This document shows, in pieces, positions 13,301 through 21,738 of a stretch of 64,000 nucleotides of DNA (position 1 is the first letter of the stretch; every line of letters starts with the position of its first letter). Source of the stretch: Centroberyx gerrardi (lineage: Eukaryota; Chordata; Actinopteri; Beryciformes; Berycidae); contig NC_136020.1 of NCBI RefSeq assembly GCF_048128805.1, positions 9,135,653-9,199,652 of the forward strand. Direction: 5' to 3'. The notes under the pieces are model-generated. The model saw only the letters and a list, made by a program, of their open reading frames with translations, did no database searches and was not told the origin of the DNA. The position numbers and the translations under genes were made by a program.

Positions 13301-13581
13301 ACTTTTACCAGAAGCTAAATATAATTGTGAATTCAGAGTGAAACACATGAACTAGATTGCTTTGGCCCGGATTGATTCGAAATACAGGACAAGATAATTT
13401 AGTTTATGTATGCTGGACATTTTGTGAACTTACCATGTGTCCCCTGCTCAGGGAGAAGTTGGCATACACTGCAACAACCACGACAAAAGAGGCAGATTCA
13501 ACAAACATAAGAACATAAACTCATAATAAGCAATATCCTTGCGATTACAAAAACAACTTGATAGTTTCATTAAGCCTTACT
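9242..13581 (-). CDS. WWE-repeat protein A (ZAP/PARP12-like, no PARP domain)
   Basis: Exons in transcription order: 13581 (one base), 13468-13434, 13251-13185, 12289-12157, 12069-11925, 11760-11640, 11203-11121, 10482-10377, 10041-9983, 9509-9395, 9303-9242. They give about 308 residues. After an acidic start (GYEEEEEEDYNWQ) come four WWE-type units. Unit 1 is HYEWQLSDRRQW to RVYIDF, as in ZAP/PARP12 WWE1. Unit 2 is VGWYFRDDKLWCEYGTK plus its partner exon. Units 3 and 4 are KWEFMEDEGQWTEY and RWQFQDVNGAWKDY, each split over two exons. The tail AMTQKNLSTNTTRSVQRLNQ matches the basic segment after WWE2 in that family. WWE domains bind ADP-ribose polymers, so an ADP-ribose reader or antiviral cofactor role is inferred. 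There is no catalytic domain and no zinc finger. The start codon appears split by an intron; an alternative is the in-frame ATG ending exon 2. Confidence 0.8.
10337..10366. repeat. (GT)n microsatellite
   Basis: About 15 GT units, in the intron directly downstream of the donor of the WWE exon ending at 10377 (minus strand). Confidence 0.9.
10911..10990. repeat. Compound trinucleotide repeat
   Basis: Interrupted CTA/ACT, ATT and CTG triplets, in an intron of WWE gene A between the exons at 10377-10482 and 11121-11203. It translates only to spurious Ser- or Val-rich frames. Confidence 0.8.
11461..11552 (-). CDS. Alternative C-terminal exon within WWE gene A
   Basis: Acceptor CAG at 11555-11553, then 29 residues AMAQTNCHTGVCRNVRRRPK and nine more, then TAA. 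Splicing from the exon ending at 11640 (phase 1) stays in frame. The sequence is the basic tail (RNVRRRP) that ends WWE2 in the ZAP/PARP12 family. It would yield a two-WWE isoform of about 197 residues. The stop lies inside a donor-like AG/GTAAG. Use as a cassette would shift the frame of the next exon, so I read it as a terminal exon. Confidence 0.7.
13065..13130 (+). mobile_element. Degraded tRNA-derived fish SINE, tail portion
   Basis: The segment TGTAAGTCAGTCTGGATTGG followed by GTCAGCTAAATGCCTAAA resembles the conserved tail of teleost SINEs (usually TAAGTCGCTCTGGATAAGAG then GCTAAATG). Several substitutions indicate age. It lies in an intron of WWE gene A. Confidence 0.6.
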
Positions 13582-13641
13582 TGTTGTCGAGAAGGCGATG
13601 TGGAGGTCTAACTTGTCATTTCACAAAACCATAAAGCCTTT

Positions 13642-13713
13642 CTTACTTTCACTTTCAATTCTGCGCCTGATGTAGCAGTATATGGCTCGTGAGAAAGCAG
13701 GGCAATGACGTCA
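13642..13713 (-). promoter_or_regulatory. Promoter of WWE gene A: ISRE and CRE
   Basis: On the minus strand, 13656-13647 reads GAAAGTGAAA, an exact GAAANNGAAA interferon-response core within TTGAAAGTGAAAGTAAGAAA. A perfect palindromic CRE (TGACGTCA) lies at 13706-13713, and a weak TATA-like TATATG near 13680. The ISRE is about 70 bp above the exon 1 donor at 13581. Interferon induction is inferred from the motif alone. Confidence 0.65.
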
Positions 13714-14526
13714 CACCAAACAAACATTATGAATCTATCTCTGTATTGAATTAATTTGTCGTTTTAAACACTTTTAGCTTGCTTCAGCAGTCTTTTACGT
13801 TTTGTGATAATTCTAGGAGTTTAATAGCAGTCATCAATGTGCTTATTGAGTAAAAAGGCATGTAATCATACTATATTGACCATATAATTTATTAGTTGTC
13901 ATTATAAGGCAATTTAAACTAACCCTAACTCTAACCCCAAGAGATTTGCATTGGATATTCCATAACCAGTTATATGAATGAAAGCAGCACAATGAAACTA
14001 TGTATTAATGTCAAAGACTTTATTTTCCCCCCTCATACTACAGAAGAGGATTATGTTAGAGCTCCACTACCAGCGTCCGTCGCGTTTATTTTCTTTCAGT
14101 GAGGGAGAACGCGTACGTCAGCCATCGAGAATTGAACCTCTGCGATTTTTTCGCTTGGAGCAGACATCCGACGCAACGCAACGCAACGCAACGCAGCAGT
14201 GGAGCATCTTTCACTGCTGGTAAAGGAATCATTCCTTCGATGGCTGACCTGATGGTAGTGGAGCAGGGCCGTTTAGGGCCACATGTGAAAAATGTTATTG
14301 AGTTCTTAGTTTAAAGTCAGAATTCTGAGTTTAAAGTCTACTACCTCTGGGCCTACTACCACGGAGTTTAAATTCAGAATTCAGAGAATAAAGTCAGAAT
14401 TCTGAAATAAGTCAGAATAATGAGTTTAAACTTTGACTTTATTATTCTTTTATTTCTATATTATTACTATATTATTATTTTTTACATGGCCCTAATCCTC
14501 TTCTGTAACATTCACAATGCAGACCT

Positions 14527-14908
14527 TAGGCCTTTGCACACCAAGTCCGTATTTTTCGTCCGAAATTGTCACACGTTTAAACATAAATACGACCTCACGT
14601 TGTGTCAATCACGTTTACACACCGACTCCGAAACTTCCGTCCGTCATTAAAGTTTTCGGAACAGGTTCGATTTTCTGCGTTTTTTCACATCCGTCAAAAG
14701 CCTTTAGAGAGTTGTTTGACCACTCAGAGCCACCGTAGCCTACTGTTGTTAGTTTAATGCATCCATGGTTGTTATTCATCATCCAAAATGGCATCTGATA
14801 AGCTGATTCACATCGTCTCCCAGCACAAAGCACTTTATGACAAACAAAGTAAAGAATACAGAGATAAAGACAGATTGTGGCAGGTGATTTCAGATCAGCT
14901 TGGAATTG
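14527..14908 (+). mobile_element. DNA transposon remnant with MADF-like ORF (Harbinger-type)
   Basis: An ATG at 14788 opens a frame reading MASDKLIHIVSQHKALYDKQ then EYRDKDRLWQVISDQLGI. It has the spacing of a MADF DNA-binding domain (LI..V..H..LYD, then YRD...W..I...LG). MADF proteins accompany PIF/Harbinger and related transposases in fish. The 260 bp before it begins GGCCTTTGCACACCAAGTCC, which looks like a transposon end but is unproven. The frame ends in unrelated repeat sequence near 14908, so only the N-terminal part survives. No transposase is seen. Confidence 0.5.
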
Positions 14909-14950
14909 CCATTACCATTACCAATTACCAATTACATTACCAACTAGAAG

Positions 14951-15125
14951 GGCACTCAGAGAGTGCAGACCTCCGCCAAGGCCAATTGCTTGTTCGTGAG
15001 GCTTGTTCGTGAGTCGGATCTGGATCCGCTCCCAAATTTAATGGGTTCTACGAAGTTTCGTGAAAATCGGGCCAGTAGTTTTTCCGTAATCTTGCTGACA
15101 GACAGACAAACAAACAAACAAACAA
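14951..15125 (+). mobile_element. Dispersed repeat fragment (non-LTR retroelement or SINE 3' part)
   Basis: The segment runs from CACTCAGAGAGTGCAGACCT through GGATCCGCTCCCAAATTTAA and CGTGAAAATCGGGCCAGTAG to a CAGA/CAAA-rich tail. This sequence type recurs in many fish genomes as the 3' end of a retroposon. The family is not certain. It directly truncates the MADF fragment. Confidence 0.55.
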
Positions 15126-15276
15126 GGCACCGAATACATAACCTCCTTAATTACCATTACGCACGACTGGATCTACTGGGATCTCCGGCACAGCCTCCAA
15201 ACACTGATACTATCAGCTCTGGCAGAAAAGTATGGGGCGGCTGTGAGAAGGCAACTACAGAAGGATCATAGAACAT

Positions 15277-15338
15277 CAGAGACTTGACCTCACAACCTTG
15301 TGGTCTACAGACTTGAGCTTAACCACTCTGCCAACTTC
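15277..15338 (-). mobile_element. tRNA-like SINE head or tRNA pseudogene
   Basis: On the minus strand TTGGCAGAGTGGTTAAG resembles a pol III A box of a type II (Leu/Ser) tRNA. It is followed by CACAAGGTTGTG and a B-box-like GGTCAAGTCTC. The B box departs from GGTTCGANTCC and no cloverleaf can be closed, so a functional tRNA is unlikely. Confidence 0.45.
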
Positions 15339-16706
15339 CACTTTGGTGTTCAGAGTAGGAAAACAAAACAAAGGGACAGGTGATAGGTCATAAGTGATAG
15401 TCCTACCTATGTTGAACGCCTCAGAAATAATATTATAACTGTATTAGTGCCCCACATTAATCAATTTAAACATGGCTTTACAGATATCATCTTCAGAGTA
15501 CAGACAGCATTTGTCTTTAGTTTGATCAAACCATCTTGAATATGTAATTTTCCGCCATTCAAAATGGCAGAAAATCCAATATGGTGGACATTGAAAGTGA
15601 TACGGACTGGACTCAGAACCTTCAAAGGGAACCTATGGACATAATAATTTTCTCTCTACTTCACACGGTTCAGAAGTTATTGACCTAAACTTAAAAGTTG
15701 CTTGTTACAGCGGCACAATCTGGCCAATGTGTGTGGGCTGCCTTGCCCAAGTAGTGGGGGTCCATGGAGCCAAATATGGCTGCTGTAGGACTTACAGTTT
15801 CAGACCTGCAGACACTTTCAGTGGAGATAAAGAAAGAAAGTATTCCAGAAAATACAATAATGAAGTAATACCTAATGAAGCAAACATTAGATGAGGATTT
15901 ACCTGCAATAATCTTTTATTTTCATTACAGAATGTGTGATGACATAATCTGTACTATGCTCAGTGTAGAATATGTTTGTACATCTCCATTACTGAGAGCC
16001 AGAGCAAGCCCTGGGAGGATTATATGGCTTAGCTTAAACACCATGTTCGACCAATGTAAAACTCATTAAAGGTGATGTGCAAAGGCAGCATAATGCAGCA
16101 TTGAAATTGCCTTCATTTTAGAATTGATTCCAAAATCCTCTACTGTATTACATCACATAGGCAGTGTATCAATGTATTGTTGTATGATTATAGCATCAAA
16201 ACTATCTTGAATATTGAAAATAGAGTTCCCATATCTGTTCATTTTCCTCTTCAGAATTAGCACCAGCATTGCCACAGATAATATACCCATAATTTGCACC
16301 TTTTTGTGATGGCAGTGTGAGTCAGTGCTGTATGTTTGGTACTGTATTACTGGTTCTGTATTGACACAAATCAAACTAGAAAACATGATGCCATGATGGT
16401 TAGGATACTAGAGACAAAGAGTGATTCAAAACTGTTTTTGTAAAAGGCAAGGTGGGAGTGTAAACTTGTCAGGCAGTGCTTAGTTCTGAGTCAGTAAACC
16501 TCTTATTCTTTTGACACAACCCACTATGTAAAAGGACAAATTAATCTTGCCCTGCCCGGTTCATTTAAGAATATTAGTAAACTGACCCATGAAAAATAGG
16601 CTCCAAACTCCCAAAATAAAAGAATCACACACTAAAGTATATAGTACAATATCATGCAATTGTTGTAAACTGTTGTCTTGATGTCTTCTGCAATCCTCCT
16701 TGTTGC

Positions 16707-18203
16707 TCATGATGGCACACGTCTGATCTTGCGTGAGTGATTGGTTCTCTGGTTGGTTTGGATCATAGCTGTAAAAAAGAGAGTATCATGGTTAATTTTA
16801 TGCAATGTAAGAAACACAAAACGTAGTGATAATATCTTCCTCAGATGCATACACCACATTCTGGACATTCAAATAGATTATAAATGCTTCATATTATGTT
16901 TCAGGAGTCCTATTTGAGTAGGTTACAGCTGAGGTACTGCTGTGCATTGTATAATACAAACATAACCCAACCTCCAAAGTCCATCTTATAGGACTGTCCG
17001 TTGACAGTGAACTGCATGGTGCCGTTGCGGTTTTGCTGATACTTGCTCTCAATGTCACTACTGGAAAGTGAGCATTCAGTCTGAGTGCCCGTCTGCTGAA
17101 ACAAGGCCATTCAACATCATCATCATCATACATCATGGTGTATCTTAATATCATGATCTGGTTTAATGGATGAATTCATTTGGGAAGTTCAAAGTGTGCC
17201 TGTAAAACATCACCTCCATTCCACAGAGGACTCACCCTGTGTTTGAACGAGTGCCATTTTCCACCGCTCCCTTCAAACTGCCACTGAGGTGATTGTGCTG
17301 GTGCTGTGGCGCCCAGAGAAAGCCTGTGGAGAGGTACTGGAGAACCTCTGTTCAGACACAGTGGATTATGGACAACATCAAATTCTGTATTCTGTCGCAA
17401 CGGTTACAGTGTGCACACTGTCCACATTTAACAAATGGGATGGTCGGAAAGTAAATTAATTTATTGACCCTGCAGGGGAAATTCTCTTTTCACTTGTCCC
17501 CATTCTACAATTATCATTACATATTTTTTATACTTTGTGCTGAAAATTTACCAGAAAGGCCAATGAGCAAAATCCAAACTCACCCTTGTCCTGCTTGGTG
17601 TGCGCGGTACTGTGGACGACGAGACACTTTCCTCTTCTTCTTTGCACTCACCTGACGCATTTCTAATAAATAACCGCACAGACAAAAGAGAAAGTAATGA
17701 GGCCGGTGTCGGGCGAAGAAAACAACAGTGTTCACCGTGCTAAATTTGGTCAGGCTTGGGTAATAAAATGTATCATAAGGAGCTGCACCTCTGAATCTGA
17801 TCTCAAGGGTATCGGAGCCGATGCTGAAAGTGAAAGAACTGGTGGGGTTACTCTGGAACTTCTCCTCTATGTCGGAGCTCTGGGCAGCGCTGGGGTTTCC
17901 CTTTGAATCCTGGGAGAAAAAGTCAATGTTCAAGACGATGATAAATCAAAATTCACCAACACTTTCAGATTTAAAACAGTTTTATCAGCCAAACTCAAAG
18001 TCAAAGACGAGACTTGGTGTCTTTGTGGATGGAAAAAGAAGGGTGCACTAGTTTTACTGTTTGTACCTTCTCTCCATATTTAGTCCATTGGCGACGGAAG
18101 CTGCAGTACCAGAGCCACACGGTGTTACCGTCATCCAAGCGTCTCACTTTCAAACTCTTTCCATACACTTTTATCTTCTTAAAATCTATACTCACTGCCC
18201 TGC

Positions 18204-18241
<38 letters not shown>

Positions 18242-20757
18242 ACAACACTGAAGTAGAGAGTGATCATCACCTAATCCTCGGACAATAATCAGTCACGCTT
18301 TCAGCCCTTACCCATATGGTGTGTTGTGGATTTTAATGCCTTTAGTGTGGGGCAGGGAGTACTGGGCCTCGATAATGTGATCATTATCAATATTCTTCCA
18401 GCCTTTTCCATCATCCAGCTGCCACTGGTAGTATCGACCTTCAGCAAGCTTTGTCTCTGGGATAAAAAAAAAAGGTAATATTTAGCATTCATAGCTGAAA
18501 TGTCTTGTAACACTATTGCCTTGCCCGATGTGTGGAGGAGATTGGGAGTGTCTTGAAACTCCAATGGGTGAGGAATTTTTGTTCCAACACGGAGAATTAC
18601 AGGCTGGAAAGTGAGTTTTTAAAGCCAGAAATCTCAGCACCAGGCCAAGTAATCATTAAGTCATTGGTATTGATCAACAACCCTATCAACCCCTCTGCAG
18701 ATGTATTATGGTCCTTTTTGTGCTATTGGGAAGTAAAAATCGGATTTTTTGCCCCTTTATACCGACCACCATCCCTCTCTCTCTGCCGCCCTCTAGCTCA
18801 CCTGCAGCGGTGGATCTGTCCTTGGCCCTGCTGCCTCGTGCAGAGGAAGCCCCTCCCTCTCTGGGGTGTTTCAGCTGACAGCTGGACCCATAGCGGCAGT
18901 TTCCTCTCAGGGCAAACTTGCAGAAGTGCAGGTAGCGGCACTTCTTACCGTCCCGACAGTAACCGCTGTTGTAAAACCGGCAGGGCTCTCCCTAAGACAC
19001 ACACACATCACAACTTACAATGAAAACATAATCAGGCTTTATTGTCATGTGTTCCTGAGGTCATTAATTAAGTGACTATATTATCAGCACCAGTGATGGT
19101 AGTGGTAAATAAAAAGGTGGGTAAACTATGTCTAGTTGGTGATCATCAGAAAGCAGAAACCAGCAAAATACACATGAATCAATTATAATTGCAGAAAAGC
19201 ACTCATTTGTGATTTTTTCCCCTTAAAGACCATATTTTCACGTAACTTACACCAGTTTGACACGACTAACCACAATGTAGATGATGAAAAAATCTCATAA
19301 AAAGTGGGTAAACTTTTTTCCCGCAAATGAAATAACTGGGTTTAGGTGGGTTTACCCTCCACTAGATCCCTTCTCCTAACATAATATGTTATAATAGTAC
19401 GGCTGCTCCCAGCACACTCCATGTAAAACCTCGACCTGGCCCAAGAGGCAGATCCCTACAGTCAACCCACCTGACAGTGGTCTGAGCTGGAAGCTGAGAT
19501 TTCCTCCTCTGTATCTCCATCGCTGTCCGACTCCTCCGTATCGCTGACGCCAGATTCACTGTCAGAGCAGCTTTCCTCCTCACAATCTGGAACGAAAAAG
19601 ACAAACATGACACATAATGTCCGGTGGGCGCTTTAATTCACAACATCCACAAATCAATGATGTGGCGTGATAGATCTCCAATCTGTGATCATTAAAGGCA
19701 AACAACCACCACATAAACATATCACACATCAATAATATTTTCAGAAAATATATACATTTTTTCCTTAACAGACCCTGTTCTCACATCAGTTTGATACTTG
19801 TTAGTATGATGTACACTATGAATTTGAGTTTCCCCACAGTTTATTCTGAAACACTGTAAAAAAAGATGGGTGGGTGTGGTGTGGGTGTACAACAATTTTC
19901 CAAATAATAGGCTGTGATGGATGCTAAAATACTTCATGTAATTCAAACATCAGTCACTTGTCAGGCAATACTATGCATGATGATCTACTGCCCCCTACTG
20001 ACCAATTATAAAACATACTGTTAGGCTATATAAAGCACAGCAATCCTCAACACGAACAGCTCGAGAAACCACATTACAGCGGCTAATAACTGACCTGTTT
20101 CTCCAAATAAACACTGTATAGCTTACAGTAGAAATGCGACTTAGTAGTATGGGGTTTGGGGTTAATGTGCGTCTTTCCTTTGGGGAAGCACCGAAAGAAA
20201 TGAGAGAAATGACCGTGAGAAATGAAACTGAAAGTACACTTACTCTTAGGAAAAAAAAACCTACAATATTCCTGTAATATTCATATAGGGATTTCAAATG
20301 TGTCAGTAGAAAACAAAAGTGAGTTTATAGTAGCCTTATCGTACTTTATGATATTTGTATCTCCTATGGTATCACTATAATATTCACATTTAGGCTATAG
20401 TTTTGTTGTTATAGTTGTACAGTCTCTCTCTAAAATGCAACAGTTCTTTTTCGTAAGGGCAAGTAGCCTATGTCATTTAAGATAAAGAAACTTTACTTGG
20501 TTTGCAAGTGTAGAAAACAAATAACACATGTAAATCCATCCAAGCAAACAAACAACAACCTCATTTGTGAGTCGATAGGCTACTGGCAAGAAATCAATCT
20601 AGCACTGCTGAGAAACAATGCACAATAATAACAACAACAAAAAACAACAACAACGTAAGCGACTAACTAACTACAGAGTTAATTTACAATATAAAACAAT
20701 TTATGATAATATTGACTGCGTTGTAGGCTACTTACTATCTGGACTGACAGACGCCAT
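16707..20757 (-). CDS. CCCH-WWE protein B (ZAP/PARP12-like, no PARP domain), long form
   Basis: Exons in transcription order: 20757-20736, 19586-19471, 18991-18802, 18456-18312, 18199-18067, 17909-17789, 17336-17236, 17095-16972, 16768-16707. All joins are in frame, giving about 337 residues. Domains: start MASVSPD; an acidic Ser-rich segment (SDTEESDSDGDTEEE); two perfect C-X7-C-X5-C-X3-H zinc fingers (CRFYNSGYCRDGKKCRYLH, CKFALRGNCRYGSSCQLKH); WWE1 (YYQWQLDDGKGWKNID); WWE2 (WLWYCSFRRQWTKYGEK); a third WWE (WQFEGSGGKWHSF); and the family's basic tail AMIQTNQRTNHSRKIRRVPS. Zinc fingers of this kind bind RNA in ZAP, and WWE domains bind poly-ADP-ribose. The role is inferred to be RNA/ADP-ribose sensing in innate defence. 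There is no catalytic domain. It is a tandem paralogue of the gene at 9242-13581. Confidence 0.85.
17455..17500. repeat. Short dispersed repeat piece
   Basis: AATTTATTGACCCTGCAGGG followed by GAAATTCTC is a degenerate form of the widespread fish motif TTTATTGATCCCNNNGGGAAATT. A related copy lies at 25727-25765. Parent element not determined. Confidence 0.5.
17580..17662 (-). CDS. Alternative C-terminal exon within CCCH-WWE gene B
   Basis: A consensus acceptor (TAG at 17665-17663) leads to 26 codons and TGA. Joined from the exon ending at 17789 (phase 1) it reads EMRQVSAKKKRKVSRRPQ and eight more residues. The AKKKRKV core is almost identical to the classical SV40-type nuclear localisation signal. 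The Met plus RRP pattern matches the tail after WWE2 in ZAP/PARP12. The product would be about 269 residues with two CCCH fingers and two WWE domains. It occupies the same position as the internal terminal exon of gene A. Confidence 0.7.
18207..18238. repeat. (GA)n microsatellite at a splice acceptor
   Basis: Sixteen GA units on the plus strand form the polypyrimidine (TC)n tract immediately before the acceptor of the WWE exon starting at 18199 on the minus strand. Length changes here could affect splicing. Confidence 0.85.
19091..19370 (+). mobile_element. Non-autonomous repeat, copy 1
   Basis: It starts CAGTGATGGTAGTGG, then AAAAAGGTGGGTAAACTATG. A second GTGGGTAAACTTTTTT lies near 19305. 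The inverted subterminal piece GGGTTTACCCTCCACTAG ends near 19370. The head is shared with the copy at 31478. CAGTG ends suggest hAT, but this is tentative. It lies in an intron of gene B. Confidence 0.5.
19630..19900. mobile_element. Non-autonomous repeat, partial copy 2
   Basis: The segment GATCATTAAAGGCAAACAAC with CACCACATAAACATATCACA, and later TTTTTTCCTTAACAGACC with CATCAGTTTGATACTTG, parallels internal parts of the copies at 19091 and 31478. The ends are not clear. Confidence 0.4.
19988..20001 (-). promoter_or_regulatory. CTCF-like motif
   Basis: The minus strand reads TCAGTAGGGGGCAG, matching 13 of 14 positions of the core CCASYAGRKGGCRS. It lies in intron 1 of gene B. Occupancy is untested. 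Confidence 0.4.
20216..20235. promoter_or_regulatory. Second ISRE-like element in intron 1 of gene B
   Basis: GAAATGAAACTGAAAGTA contains GAAACTGAAA, another exact GAAANNGAAA core. It is about 540 bp inside the gene and could be an intronic interferon-responsive element. Confidence 0.4.
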
Positions 20758-20775
20758 ACTGCAGTTTGCAAGTGA

Positions 20776-20792
20776 GTCTGACTTTCGTTTTC
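20776..20792 (-). promoter_or_regulatory. ISRE at the start of CCCH-WWE gene B
   Basis: On the minus strand 20792-20783 reads GAAAACGAAA, an exact GAAANNGAAA core, 26-35 bp before the ATG at 20757. It is followed by TCAGACT, which fits an initiator consensus, implying a very short 5' UTR. Confidence 0.6.
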
Positions 20793-20847
20793 ATCAAATC
20801 AAAACTTCATAAAGGCGACACCCAGACAGGCTGGGCAGAGACTCAGC

Positions 20848-21013
20848 TAGCAAAAAGTTCCTCACTACATCAGAAAGTCTCAGGTTCAAGTCCTGCAGCC
20901 AGTATTGTGTCATTTGTCCTGCTGAAGTGCCCTTGAGCAAGACACTGAAACCCGTTAACTGAGTTTAAATCACATTAGACTGCCAGCTAAATGTCTACAG
21001 TAGATAAAAAGTG
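20848..21013 (+). mobile_element. tRNA-derived fish SINE
   Basis: A pol III B box GGTTCAAGTCC lies at 20883-20893. It is followed by GAAGTGCCCTTGAGCAAGAC and ACTGAAACCCGTTAACTGAG, the central segment of common teleost tRNA-SINEs, then GCCAGCTAAATG near the tail. The insertion is about 55-60 bp upstream of the ISRE of gene B. Confidence 0.75.
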
Positions 21014-21738
21014 CAGTTGCTTTAGATAACAGCAACTGGGCCATGAGGGAGCACTTCCCTTCGGTTTGCTACTGTATCATTAAAAGAAATGAATAGCATG
21101 CAAACCAAGAGTTGATATTTTATTGAAATAAGAATTGGTGGACTCCCTGTAGACCTAGTTTGCCAGTAGACCCTAGTAACGACCCCGGAAATGTCTTTTC
21201 CAGTAATTCAGTATTAAAGTAATAGTAAAGCGCCTACTTTCCATTCAGGCTCCCATACAAACCCCACACAAACTTTATTATTTTAAATAGCGCGTGACAG
21301 ACAGGTAGAGAGAGAGAGAGAGAGACAGGAAAAGAGAGAGTGAAGTGTGATTGGTTGTTTTGGCTGTCATGCGTAAGCGGAAGTCGTCATTTTGCGTTAT
21401 TTTGTATTCTACAGACAGGTGTGTGGTCCAAAATCCCTATGGAATATATGGGCTTTTCGACAAAAAATACCCCAAATACGGGTTGTGTTGAACAGAGGCA
21501 ACGAGATAGGCATAGAGTACGTTTTGTTCCAGGGGTTAAAATACATAAACCAGTTGGGCAAAACTGTGGTCAAACGTGGTGTAACCTCCATACAGTAGAT
21601 GGCGATATTGAGCGTTTCTCTTCGCTCGTTCAGGCCAAGAATAAAAAGGTAGGGTCCCTCTGAAGGAGGAACAAGCAGCATTTTCCTACGAAGTGCACTT
21701 CACAAATAGGCTAACCTGAAGTGCAAAAAATAGACAAC
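21000..21738. other. Presumed promoter region of the Myb/SANT gene
   Basis: No ORF with homology. An ETS-type GCGGAAGT lies near 21378. A partial CTCF-like ACAGTAGATGGCGA, near 21593, is followed by the gene start at 21739. A short (GA)n run is at 21308-21324. The core promoter is not defined. Confidence 0.4.

Larger units (their letters stand above)
13720..16700. other. Intergenic spacer between the two WWE genes
   Basis: No host exon was recognised between WWE gene A and the 3' end of WWE gene B. The spacer holds an ACGCA pentamer run near 14172-14197, an imperfect repeat of TCAGAATTCTGA-type units at 14315-14420, a Harbinger/MADF fragment, a dispersed retroelement-like piece and a tRNA-like SINE head. 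The stretch 15340-16650 shows nothing I can classify. Confidence 0.6.

Noticed and set aside
14120-14150. Possible tRNA T-arm (GGTTCAATTC on the minus strand)
   Set aside because: No A box at the right distance and no cloverleaf can be drawn.
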